From positions 10,911-74,910 of the forward strand of contig JBGTDU010000044.1 of assembly GCA_041748175.1 (NCBI GenBank): 64,000 nt of DNA, given 5' to 3'. The position numbers and the translations under genes are program-made. This stretch comes from JAHEJB01 sp041748175 (GTDB taxonomy: Bacteria > Bacteroidota > Rhodothermia > Rhodothermales > Rubricoccaceae). Positions 1 through 8,034 of the stretch are shown here, in pieces (the stretch's first letter is position 1; each line of letters starts with the position of its first letter). Under the pieces are notes generated by a model. It did not search any database. It was given only the letters and a program-made list of their open reading frames with translations, and was not told the origin of the DNA.

Positions 1-1864
1 AGTCAGCCGGTGCGATAATGACATAATCAGGGAACCCGGCGATGGCGTGGAGATTTTGCGCGCCGACGATCTCACCTGCCGCTGGAGTTGCTATACGGCT
101 GCTGCTCGGAACAAACGCGACCAGCTCTCGCGCCTTCTGCCCTTCCGCAACGGCCATCTGGACGAGATACTGCCCACCGGCGGACATGACACCAACGGAT
201 CGAATGTCCGCCGGGTCGGTGATATCCCAAACCTGGGGCTGTGCAGAGAATCCGCTCAGCGCAAACTCAAATCGGCCAGATTCGCCGCCGGGGGTGTGGA
301 AGCGCAGGAAATCCAGATGCGCCGTCGGCGTTCGAGGATAGATGGCTTCGACCCAGTCGATCCACGCGATCGGGTTGTTCAGCGTGCCCTGCATGGACAT
401 GTCCAACCGAAGGGCACCTCCGCTGTTCACGTTTTGCTCAAGCGTCGCACGGCCCACCATGCCCAGCGGTGAGGCAGAGTTTGCGAAGTTGACAGCAGCC
501 GGGCGGACCGAACCGAGTTCTTGGCCACTGCTCGTAAAGGAAAGCGTGACAGCAGGATTGGCCCGCGCCGCCGCACGAAGCCGATAGGTGGCCGTGCCGT
601 TTGTCAGGCCCGGCGGAATCGTGTCGAGGAGGGTGATGGTAGGGCGAGCAAGGGACGTTTCAGCACCAAGCCAATCCAGGCCAGATCCGCCTCCGTTTCT
701 GAAAAGGTTGACGAAGTCTTCCTCTACAAACACGCGCCCTTCAAACTGGGATTGCCGTACCGCGTCGGTCCACCCTGGAAAACCCGCCCCGCCCGTGCGC
801 GCGCCATTGCTGCCGTCCACCCGCAGGAAAACGAAGTTCGTCGTTGAAAAGTAGTTGATGTAGTGCTCCCAATGGCTGTCGTCAACTGAATCACTGGGAT
901 TAGAATCGGGCACCCAGGTCCAGCCGTTCGGCGCTTCTGCGTAAAAGAAGAGGGCATCTCCCTCATCAAACGAGCCATCTCCGCTTCCGGTGACGAGCAC
1001 GGCATTTTCGACGAGGTCGGGGTGGCGAAACTCGTTGTTAATGGCAGGCACCGAAGCGCCACCATTGCCATAAACCTGGAGACGCGCGGGATTCAGGCCC
1101 GCGACATTTACGCCGAGACTTTGCAGGTATGCGCGGTCAATCCTGTAAACGCCCTCACGCGTAATCGGAATCTTGTACCAAGTGCCTTGGGCAAGAACGC
1201 TTTCTGTTACACCCAGGTGCGGATTCTCGAAGCCGCCGCTGGAAGAATTTGACGCCGACCCATAGCGAACGGAAATCAGCATCCTACGGTAGCGGCGAAC
1301 TACACCACGCTCCCGGTCAATCTGGAATAAGCGCGCGGAGAGCGCACCAGTCGGCTGGCGGCGCTCCAGGCCGAGCCCGACAACCTCGGCCGCCGGGATG
1401 TCGAATATCCCCTGGGCTTCGCGCAATTCATCCGGCAGGCGCTCAAGTGGGCTGACGGAGGGCAACCTGACCTCGTCGTAATCTGCCGAGATAACCTCCA
1501 CAAACGGTTGCGCCAATGTTGGAAAGGTCATGGTCTGCGACAGCGTCGCATAACCCTGAACGGCGGCATACATCAGGGCTTCCGGCTGAGCCGCGTGGCG
1601 CTGAACCAGGTTGGCCATGCTACCCTCCCACGACGCGCGCACTTCATACGTGGCGCCGAGAGGGGTCGACTCTATGAGCCGGAGGCTCGGCGAGTGGTTT
1701 TGTTGTTGGCCTCGCGACGGTACCGGCGAGGCCACGATGGCCTGAGGGTTTGGAGCAAGGCGCTGCGCCTTCGACCCTGGAACAACGCCGACCATCCCGA
1801 CAACCGACAGAACCAGAGCTCTGAAGGCACCTCTAGTACAAGTTCGTTGGCGTGACGAATGCAT
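1..1864 (-). CDS. porU: PorU-like T9SS sortase / C25-type peptidase (5' part, runs off the left edge)
   Basis: About 621 residues are present; the C-terminal remainder lies outside the window. The start is ATG at 1864-1862, followed by an arginine-rich n-region and a hydrophobic stretch (FRALVLSVVGMVGVV) that looks like a signal peptide. The middle part carries the typical PorU sequence 'YKIPITREGVYRID' with 'LQVYGNGG' after it. At the window edge the peptidase C25 (gingipain-like) domain begins with 'PDYVIIAPAD'. PorU of Porphyromonas removes C-terminal sorting domains from T9SS cargo at the cell surface and attaches the cargo to A-LPS; that role is inferred here. It is the last gene of a same-strand group that includes a TPR/HTH protein and a kinase-less signalling pair. 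The active-site His/Cys cannot be checked because they lie beyond the edge. Confidence 0.85.
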   Translation of the reverse strand, partial: MHSSRQRTCTRGAFRALVLSVVGMVGVVPGSKAQRLAPNPQAIVASPVPSRGQQQNHSPSLRLIESTPLGATYEVRASWEGSMANLVQRHAAQPEALMYAAVQGYATLSQTMTFPTLAQPFVEVISADYDEVRLPSVSPLERLPDELREAQGIFDIPAAEVVGLGLERRQPTGALSARLFQIDRERGVVRRYRRMLISVRYGSASNSSSGGFENPHLGVTESVLAQGTWYKIPITREGVYRIDRAYLQSLGVNVAGLNPARLQVYGNGGASVPAINNEFRHPDLVENAVLVTGSGDGSFDEGDALFFYAEAPNGWTWVPDSNPSDSVDDSHWEHYINYFSTTNFVFLRVDGSNGARTGGAGFPGWTDAVRQSQFEGRVFVEEDFVNLFRNGGGSGLDWLGAETSLARPTITLLDTIPPGLTNGTATYRLRAAARANPAVTLSFTSSGQELGSVRPAAVNFANSASPLGMVGRATLEQNVNSGGALRLDMSMQGTLNNPIAWIDWVEAIYPRTPTAHLDFLRFHTPGGESGRFEFALSGFSAQPQVWDITDPADIRSVGVMSAGGQYLVQMAVAEGQKARELVAFVPSSSRIATPAAGEIVGAQNLHAIAGFPDYVIIAPAD

Positions 1865-2104
1865 CGCGAAGCGGGGATTGCGGCCGTGCAGACGGCCTTC
1901 TTACATCGTTTACGGCGCGAGGCCGAACTGAAGTATCACCAAACCCGATACGCGACACCGGCTCTTGGCCGATCAAGTGGCTGAATCAACGTGTTTCGAC
2001 CGAAATATAGAGCCGCACTGGGAGTCGCACAAGGCATTTCACGGAACCCACACTACCCGACCAATTGTGCCCCAGAATCGGCTCGCTGCATGTGAGCCAA
2101 AGCA

Positions 2105-2138
2105 AAAGGGCCCCGCGGTGGCGGTCCGCGAGGCCCTT
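2105..2138 (-). terminator. Rho-independent terminator-like hairpin downstream of the TPR/HTH gene
   Basis: On the minus strand, AAGGGCCTCGCGG pairs with CCGCGGGGCCCTT around a short loop, with one unpaired base in the stem, and is followed by TTTTGCTTT. It lies 56 bp after the stop of the gene at 2194-3216 and before porU, so it probably ends that transcript. The rest of 1865-2193 shows no convincing gene. It must hold the porU promoter, but I could not pick out a promoter with confidence. Confidence 0.6.
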
Positions 2139-2193
2139 ACTAGCCGGTCAATGACGCGGGTTCAAATGAGCCCGGGCACTGCTCCCTTCCGGC

Positions 2194-3216
2194 CTAGCTG
2201 TTTATGTTGCGGTGAATCGCCTGGCGCGTGAGGCCGATGCGTTCGCCAAGCTGCGACCGGTTGTCGATGCCCGGAATGCCCACAAAACCGTTAACAAGGC
2301 TCGTGAGATACTCCTGTCGCAGCCGATTGATTGGAACGGGGCCAAGAATCTTGGCGATGTCCAGCTCTGAGAGTTCGCGTTGGCAGGCGGCCATGTCTTC
2401 CTCCAGCCGCTCGATCATGGAGTGCCATACGGGCGTCTTGTGAAAGGTGATGCGTGCCTGCTCGTAGTACTCCAGGGCGAGGCCGTAAAATTTGAAATCG
2501 TGGTGATAGATCTGCGCGAGAATGTGCAACACCACGGCCTGCTCGGACAACAGATTGTTGCGGCATGCGAGCTCGTACGCCTTCTGAAGCTGCTCCTCCC
2601 CCTGCTGCGCCTTGCCGGCTTTCACGAGCGCATAGCCCTTGAACATCAGGGCCTTGGGGATGTACTCGACGTACCCGTTGCGGCGGCTGAGGTTGTAGAC
2701 GCGCATGAAGAGTTCGATGGCCTGCTCGTAGAAATTTTGCGAGAGCAGTGTCCCTCCTTTCTGCAACAGCGCAGCAATCTCCCAACCTCGCGTTCCCATC
2801 CTGCGGGATTCCTCTTTTACTCTGTCGAAGTATTGATGGGCGGCGGCCAGCGAGGCGAGGCGGTGCCGCATCATCCAGCCCAGGCGGTAGTCGAGAACCA
2901 GTGTCTGGTAATCATCCTGCGGCTCGATGAGCGAGAGCTCGGTCTTGACCCGCTCAATCGGCGCATCGCGTAGGCACCGAACGGCCTGAAGCTGGACGTG
3001 CGTCTTCGCTGTGGCATCCAGCTCAGGCCGCTTCAACAGCTCGTTGAACTCGATAAATGCATCGTAAACACGGGCCGCTTCGATGTGCTCGAAGGCCAAA
3101 TCCCACCGCTTCCGAAGCGGCTCAGGAAGTGCAGCGAGGTGCTTCGCTGCGCGCTCGATGTGCTCGCGCTCGTGCGCTGGAATCATCGGGACGGAGGGCA
3201 TAGGCGCTCGATGCAA
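2194..3216 (-). CDS. TPR-repeat protein with C-terminal helix-turn-helix
   Basis: The 340-residue product has no signal peptide or membrane segment. From about residue 90 to 290 it is a run of helical, TPR-like repeats with alternating Ala/Tyr/Leu packing positions (for example 'EQAIELFMRVYNLSRRNGY'). The last 20 residues, 'SQLGERIGLTRQAIHRNI', have the shape of a Fis-type helix-turn-helix with the recognition helix at the very C-terminus. This suggests a cytoplasmic transcription factor with a TPR sensing or interaction domain; target and ligand are unknown. The longest frame uses TTG at 3216; ATG at 3201 or 3186 is equally possible, and neither has a clear ribosome binding site. It sits between porU and a PAS/pseudo-receiver pair on the same strand, so a link to T9SS control is conceivable but unproven. 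Confidence 0.7.
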   Translation of the reverse strand: MHRAPMPSVPMIPAHEREHIERAAKHLAALPEPLRKRWDLAFEHIEAARVYDAFIEFNELLKRPELDATAKTHVQLQAVRCLRDAPIERVKTELSLIEPQDDYQTLVLDYRLGWMMRHRLASLAAAHQYFDRVKEESRRMGTRGWEIAALLQKGGTLLSQNFYEQAIELFMRVYNLSRRNGYVEYIPKALMFKGYALVKAGKAQQGEEQLQKAYELACRNNLLSEQAVVLHILAQIYHHDFKFYGLALEYYEQARITFHKTPVWHSMIERLEEDMAACQRELSELDIAKILGPVPINRLRQEYLTSLVNGFVGIPGIDNRSQLGERIGLTRQAIHRNINS

Positions 3217-3543
3217 AAAGGGGGCGGAAATAGCAGCCTATCGTGATATTGCCACTTCCGCGGGTACGATGGCCGATCTGAAATGCTGGACCCTATATCG
3301 GCCTCGCGAAAGATTTACTTAAACCATGCGACGTCACTGATTTCCGCTCCGAACCCATTGCCAACCCTTTCTTTACCGTTCGCGCACCTGTACGGATTGG
3401 CATCACCACACGCGATCTTCGTGGGTCTCGTGCTCCCGCGCCACGCGAACGCCTCCAGAGAGGATTCTACTTGCCTTCTAGGTGTTTGTCGGACGTAGGC
3501 CGAGTAACCGCCGCAGTAGAATCTGCCCAAGTCAGACAGACCC
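3217..3543. other. Intergenic spacer, no gene recognised
   Basis: This 327-bp spacer lies between the TPR/HTH gene and the pseudo-receiver gene, both on the minus strand. Short open frames here (up to 90 codons on the minus strand, overlapping the end of the upstream gene) have arginine/cysteine-rich translations typical of out-of-frame reads. It is less G+C-rich than its flanks near 3300-3400 and probably carries the promoter of the TPR/HTH gene. No hairpin stood out. Confidence 0.4.
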
Positions 3544-4290
3544 CTAGTCCTCAGCGATCCCGTCTGAGGAGCCCAGGACTTTCGCAATGCGTTGGCGCAG
3601 CGCCGACAGACGGGTTAGCGCATCCGAGAGCTGCCCGGCCGCTGCGTTGATGTCTTCGATCGGGCCAAGCACGGCAGAATCTCTCCCCTCCATTCGTGCT
3701 ACCTCGAGAACCAACTGTGCATTGCCCGTTATCACGGTAAGTGGATTGTTGATGGCATGCGCAACGCTGCCGGTCTCCGCACGCAGCTCCTCCAGCAGGG
3801 CAACCGCTTCTTCCAGCGAAATTGGCGGAAGCGTTGACTCCTCGGCTGGCTCGGTCCCAACATCAGGTATACCAAGAACGCGGCTCATTTCGAAGGCGAC
3901 AGCGCTCAGGCTCTCGCGTTTTGGTGTTAGTGTAAAACACGCGGTAGCCCCGGCGCGCATCGCTGCCCTGGAGGCCTCCCCGTTTTTTCGCGTCCGCACA
4001 AAAATGTACGACGTCAAGCCCAGAGCCAGCCTTAGATCAAGCAATTCCAGCCCCGATCCATCCGGCAGCTCATCAGCGGTCAAAACGACATCCGCTCCGT
4101 TCCCACTTAAGTAGGCACGTGCCGACGCCAAGTTACCGCACACGGCGGAGGCTATGGTGGGGAACCGCAGGGCGAGATCCCTTTGCAATTCCCTCGCGAG
4201 CTTTTCGTCCGGCTCGACAAGAAGGATACGCGGGGCCGCGCAACGAGCGACGCTGTTGTCTGCTTGGTTCGAGCTGTAGCGAAGGGGCAT
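3544..4290 (-). CDS. Pseudo-receiver plus HisKA-type dimerisation domain, no ATPase domain
   Basis: The 248-residue protein starts with a response-regulator receiver fold ('RILLVEPDE' for the acidic pocket, then 'ADVVLTADELPDGSG'). Aligned to ordinary receivers, the phospho-acceptor Asp position is Ala72, with an Asp only at position 73, and the usual Lys-Pro pair near residue 123 reads Thr-Pro. It therefore looks like a degenerate receiver. Residues about 160-230 form a HisKA-like helical hairpin with the H-box 'VAHAINNPLTVI' (His178). The protein ends there, without the HATPase_c domain that would phosphorylate this His. It is 61 bp downstream of a PAS membrane sensor, probably in one operon. 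It may act as a phosphotransfer or docking protein for a separate kinase; that is inference. Confidence 0.75.
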   Translation of the reverse strand: MPLRYSSNQADNSVARCAAPRILLVEPDEKLARELQRDLALRFPTIASAVCGNLASARAYLSGNGADVVLTADELPDGSGLELLDLRLALGLTSYIFVRTRKNGEASRAAMRAGATACFTLTPKRESLSAVAFEMSRVLGIPDVGTEPAEESTLPPISLEEAVALLEELRAETGSVAHAINNPLTVITGNAQLVLEVARMEGRDSAVLGPIEDINAAAGQLSDALTRLSALRQRIAKVLGSSDGIAED

Positions 4291-4351
4291 GGACGCGAAC
4301 GGTTCGAGGATTCCTAAATCTACGCGTGAGGGGTCGCACGCGCCTCTCGCA

Positions 4352-5947
4352 CTATGCGACGAACGAGCTCGAGGCTAGACTGGGCGCGTAGCCATCTACG
4401 CCGTCTCCAGCAGGCGCATTCTCAAGGGAGAAGGCCATGCCCAAAAGCGTGCGGCCTTCGGAGAGATTCTCCTCCGAGCCGCGACTCCTGCGCCACAGAA
4501 TCCGATGTGGTGGACCCTTGGACGACTGGACAACCATCGGGTAGCTTTTCTTGGACGAACCCCAGAACCAGTCGCTGAAGCTCTGCTTCTCCGCGGCACC
4601 GAGCCCAAGAACACTCACAAACGCGGTAAAGTGATGCACCTGCTGGACGGTACGGCCTGTCAGGTCCTGCGTAGTCTGGCTCCATTGGCGAGTGCTTCCG
4701 CCTGCGTCGAACGAGGCGAGGACTAATCCGGCGTCATCCAGCAAGCGTTGCGTAGAGGAATTCCCAGCCGTCAATTGGGCAACGCGCTGATCGACCATGA
4801 GCTCGAGCGCATCGCTGAAGGTTGAGATCTGGCGTTCGAGGTTGCGCTGATTTGCGACATCGGTAGCCTGGATGATCACGGCCGGCTTGTCGTCGACGCT
4901 TACAGCGCGCAGTGAAATCTGAACGGCCCGCCGCACGTCGTCCCGATTGACGAGCGCGTACTCGATGCCTGACATCGAACTATTCTCCTGCAGGCTGCGA
5001 CGGGCCAGCTCAAACAACGGTTCGAGGGGCATCACTTCGTCCAAAGCCTCGACAAGCTGCCCACGCACTGCCTCCCAGGGCAAACCGGTTATGGCATAGA
5101 AAGCAGGGTTCGCATCGACGATGTGGCCGTCCAGCGTACACAACAGAACATAGTGCGGGTTGATCTGAAGCAGAGCCGCAATCTGGTTCCTGGACTCAAT
5201 GTGGCGTTGGTGACAGGTAGTCAAGACATTAACCATGGTGTCCATGGAGTCCGCCAGGGCACCCAAATGCGGCCGGGTCATGTTCACGTAGGTACGCGCC
5301 GTGCTCTCGTCAAATCGATCCATACCCGCGAGCTTCCTGGCGAGAACCTCCATGCGGTCGGCCACCCTACTGCCGGAATAGATTGACAACAGCACAAGTC
5401 CGCCGCCAAGTAACAGCAACGCCAGGACGGCACCAGCTATGATCCAGCCACCGCCCTTTTGGGCCGCGGCATGAATCGCCGTCGCCGACGCAAGCACGGC
5501 TACCCGCTCACCGGAAACAACCGGATGGAGGATCAGGAAATAGCTCTGCCCACCCCATGTAGCCTTCTGCGCGGACGTTGAATTTTCTCTTTCCTTTACA
5601 ACCGTAGACCAGTCGATCTCCCGAAGCGCGACAGGATCACTTGCCGCAAGGATTTGCCCACCACGATCGATCACCGCGACGCCCACCAGATCGTTCTGCT
5701 CGGCGACACGTGCCAGCCTTGATTCCGTGCTTGCCCGTTGCCGTATGTCAGCACCATCAATGAGAGCCGCGACGGAGGCAGAGACCGCAATCAGCCTCCG
5801 CTGGGCAACCGTTTCTGCGGTCTGAGTTCGATTGACCAAAATGAGCGCCGTCGCCACGACGATCAGCATCGTTGCCAGAACAAAGACGGCGAGCGCAGCG
5901 CGAGTCGCAGAGGTAAAGTTGGACATAGGGTCTTTGGCGGAGCTCAT
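4352..5947 (-). CDS. Membrane-bound PAS sensor protein without kinase domain
   Basis: The 531-residue protein has a membrane segment at about 18-38, an extracytoplasmic domain of about 125 residues, a second membrane segment at about 167-190, a linker/HAMP-like stretch, and a PAS domain at about 264-365 ('LCTLDGHIVDANPAFYAITGL'). A short coiled region and a second, weaker PAS-like domain reach the C-terminus. This is the front half of a sensor histidine kinase, but no H-box, HATPase, GGDEF or EAL motif follows. The next gene downstream supplies an H-box on a separate polypeptide, so the two probably work together. ATG codons at 5947 and 5926 (MSNFTS) are both plausible starts. The ligand is unknown. 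Confidence 0.75.
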   Translation of the reverse strand: MSSAKDPMSNFTSATRAALAVFVLATMLIVVATALILVNRTQTAETVAQRRLIAVSASVAALIDGADIRQRASTESRLARVAEQNDLVGVAVIDRGGQILAASDPVALREIDWSTVVKERENSTSAQKATWGGQSYFLILHPVVSGERVAVLASATAIHAAAQKGGGWIIAGAVLALLLLGGGLVLLSIYSGSRVADRMEVLARKLAGMDRFDESTARTYVNMTRPHLGALADSMDTMVNVLTTCHQRHIESRNQIAALLQINPHYVLLCTLDGHIVDANPAFYAITGLPWEAVRGQLVEALDEVMPLEPLFELARRSLQENSSMSGIEYALVNRDDVRRAVQISLRAVSVDDKPAVIIQATDVANQRNLERQISTFSDALELMVDQRVAQLTAGNSSTQRLLDDAGLVLASFDAGGSTRQWSQTTQDLTGRTVQQVHHFTAFVSVLGLGAAEKQSFSDWFWGSSKKSYPMVVQSSKGPPHRILWRRSRGSEENLSEGRTLLGMAFSLENAPAGDGVDGYAPSLASSSFVA

Positions 5948-6153
5948 GCGCTGCGCGTGGGTGATCGCGCGTATGATGGCGAACCCTCCACCCCTGCTCT
6001 GTTACATAACTACCCGATCGTCATTCTTTCGGGGACGAATAGGCGCCGTTGTGCACGAACGAGGGCGAGAAAACACACCGGCACCCTCTCCGACAAAGCC
6101 TGTACCGTTCGCTTTCGTCAAGTTTTTCGCCGCTTCGCTTCAACGGCTACTGA

Positions 6154-7008
6154 CTATCGGCAACCGAGATCGGAATGCAACTCTTCCACCGTATATCCGC
6201 GCTCGGTTTGACCAATCCGCCCGGTCGCAATTTCCGGATCGTGCTCAAAGAATACCATCCATCCCCCCTTCACCGCTTCGTCCAGTACTCGCTTCTTCTC
6301 CGCCAACGTGTCCAATGGCGCGATGTCGTAGGCCATTACCCAGAGGAGTTGAACGTGCGCCGCTGTCGGCAGAAGGTCGGCGGCATAGAGCAACGTGCCC
6401 TCCTCCCCGCTTATCACGGGCAACTGCTGGCCTCGGGTATGGCCATTCACCACAATCATTCGGATCCCCGGGAATGGTGTCTCGCTTCCATCCAGAAAGT
6501 TCAGATTGCCGGATGCCTCGAGCGGGTCGAGATTCTCGGGAATGAACGACGCCTGCTCGCGCGGGCTTTCGTGCGCCCAATCCCAGTGCGAGCGTTGGAT
6601 GTGGTGCATCGCCTTTGGAAAAGTGAGAACCAGTTCACCACCGGCGTTGCGAGTCGTCGAGCCACCCGCGTGGTCAAAATGCAGATGCGTGAGAATGACG
6701 TCCGTGATGTCTGCTGCCTCCACGCCCAGTGCCTCCAGCGATCGGTGGAGATCGAACGTTGAGCGATCGACGCCGAAGATTTCGCCGAACCGCTCGTCGT
6801 ATTTGTCGCCCAGCCCGTTGTCGATCAGAATCGTCCTGCCGTTGCCGCGCAACAGGAGGCAGCGCATTGCCAGCGGAATTCTGTTTTGCTCGTCCGCCGG
6901 AATTCGCCTGGACCAAAGGTTCTTCGGCACGATGCCGAACATCGCGCCGCCATCGAGCCGCAGAAAACCCGCGTGGATGATGTCGAGTTGGTAGCCGCCG
7001 ATGTTCAT
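6154..7008 (-). CDS. Metallo-beta-lactamase-fold hydrolase
   Basis: The 284-residue cytoplasmic protein contains the family signature 'THLHFDHAG' (residues about 106-114), a downstream His in 'VNGHTRGQQ', the bridging Asp in 'YAADLLP' and a last His in 'FFEHDPE', so a full two-metal site is likely. It is closest in shape to the lactonase-like/MBL-fold hydrolases that begin 'MLLRGNGRTILIDNGLG' in the first strand. The substrate cannot be told from sequence; N-acyl-homoserine lactone or another ester/lactone is possible. It is followed by a spacer of 7-bp-phased repeats and then a Lon-N-domain gene on the same strand. Confidence 0.85.
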   Translation of the reverse strand: MNIGGYQLDIIHAGFLRLDGGAMFGIVPKNLWSRRIPADEQNRIPLAMRCLLLRGNGRTILIDNGLGDKYDERFGEIFGVDRSTFDLHRSLEALGVEAADITDVILTHLHFDHAGGSTTRNAGGELVLTFPKAMHHIQRSHWDWAHESPREQASFIPENLDPLEASGNLNFLDGSETPFPGIRMIVVNGHTRGQQLPVISGEEGTLLYAADLLPTAAHVQLLWVMAYDIAPLDTLAEKKRVLDEAVKGGWMVFFEHDPEIATGRIGQTERGYTVEELHSDLGCR

Positions 7009-7034
7009 TCCAGACGAGGGTGTGAGAGTGGGTC

Positions 7035-7141
7035 TCGTACTTCGTTCTTCGGGCTTCGTTCTTCAAAGCCCTCGATATCAAGCACCCCCTTTTCAAAAAT
7101 CGAAAATCCGAAACGGCGAGTCCGAAATCTGGAGTCCGAAA
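7035..7141. repeat. Heptamer-phased degenerate repeats between the MBL-fold and Lon-N genes
   Basis: Two blocks show a 7-bp period. In the first, TCGTACT (7035), TCGTTCT (7042), TCGGGCT (7049) and TCGTTCT (7056) follow directly. In the second, TCGAAAA (7100), TCCGAAA (7107), CGGCGAG (7114), TCCGAAA (7121), TCTGGAG (7128) and TCCGAAA (7135) follow directly, so TCCGAAA recurs every 14 bp. The second block ends 4 bp before the stop codon of the Lon-N-domain gene. No open frame explains it. Confidence 0.8.
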
Positions 7142-7144
7142 CCG

Positions 7145-7801
7145 CTAAAGCTCCGGAAAACCCGTTGCCTGGCCATCGCCCTGCGCCAGGCGGTTGAGCT
7201 CCTGGGCGTGTTCAACGCGAACGAAGAGATTCTTGAAGTGCTCAATGAGGTAGGCGACGCGCTCGTTCTCCGACAATATTTCGAGCAGCTCTTGCTTCTG
7301 TTCCACGTCCAAACCCGCGTTGCGGGCCACGACGAAGGACACCCACGGCACGTTTTCGTAATCCGCGAGTCGGATGTCTTCCCCCGCCATCTCCAACAAT
7401 TTGATGTGCAGGGTGATGACGCGCTCGCAGGACTTCCTGTCGACGTTCTCGGCGCCGTTGTCGATTGCGAAGGTGGCGACGTCGGCCGTGAGGTAGGGCT
7501 CATCGCGGAAGACCTCCACGATGCGAAAGCGCTCTTCGCCCGCCGCCACGATATCCAGGCGTCCGTCGTCGTAGCGATTCAGGACACGACGAATCCGAAC
7601 GGTACAACCAACGTCTGCGAAGTCTTCGTCCGTCGAATAGACGATTCCGAACGGGCGGTCCTCCGTCATGCACACCTGCACCATGGCGCGATAGCGTGGT
7701 TCAAAAATGTGCAGCGGAACGGGCTCGTCGGGGTAGACTACGATGCCGAGTGGAAACAGTGGTAGGCGGTCGGAGAGAGTCATGCTGGGGCTAACGGGCA
7801 T
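7145..7801 (-). CDS. Lon protease N-terminal (substrate-binding) domain protein
   Basis: The 218-residue protein starts with 'LPLFPLGIVVYPDEPVPLHIFEPRYR', the hallmark of the Lon substrate-binding (LAN/PUA-like) domain, followed by the usual beta-rich part and a helical C-terminal half. No AAA+ or protease domain follows, so it is a stand-alone member like the YcaI/Lon-N family. Its role in bacteria is not established; binding of unfolded or degron-bearing protein is a guess from the fold. ATG at 7783 (MTLSDRLPLFPL) is a likelier start than 7801, because the family usually begins a few residues before LPLFPL. The stop codon sits at the edge of a 7-bp-phased repeat. Confidence 0.8.
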   Translation of the reverse strand: MPVSPSMTLSDRLPLFPLGIVVYPDEPVPLHIFEPRYRAMVQVCMTEDRPFGIVYSTDEDFADVGCTVRIRRVLNRYDDGRLDIVAAGEERFRIVEVFRDEPYLTADVATFAIDNGAENVDRKSCERVITLHIKLLEMAGEDIRLADYENVPWVSFVVARNAGLDVEQKQELLEILSENERVAYLIEHFKNLFVRVEHAQELNRLAQGDGQATGFPEL

Positions 7802-7836
7802 GCTACCGGATGGTTCGGGGCAGCGTTCTGTTGTCC

Positions 7837-7934
7837 AAAGTTGGAAGTTAGCGGCCGGCCATCAGCAGTCGGCTGCCGTAGTAGCTGGGTAGTTTAAGTC
7901 GCCATCCGCCGTCTGCGGTCTGGCGAATGCCGCA
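7837..7934. repeat. Heptamer-phased degenerate repeats upstream of the symporter gene
   Basis: A run of 14 heptads can be read in one phase, for example AAAGTTG (7837), GAAGTTA (7844), GCCATCA (7858), GCAGTCG (7865), GCTGCCG (7872), CGCCATC (7900), CGCCGTC (7907) and TGCGGTC (7914). The consensus drifts along the run. It lies about 100 bp before the symporter start. The last stretch before that start is pyrimidine-rich. Confidence 0.6.
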
Positions 7935-8034
7935 CCAGGTCGCCGAAAACATCCGAGCAGGCTTAAATACCGCGCAGAAGGTATCCGGCGCTGCTATCCT
8001 CCGTCCTTCACCCTTCTGACCTTTCCATTCTCCC

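Noticed and set aside
1965..2231. 88-codon plus-strand frame between porU and the TPR gene
   Set aside because: It runs across a terminator hairpin and into the antisense of the TPR gene.
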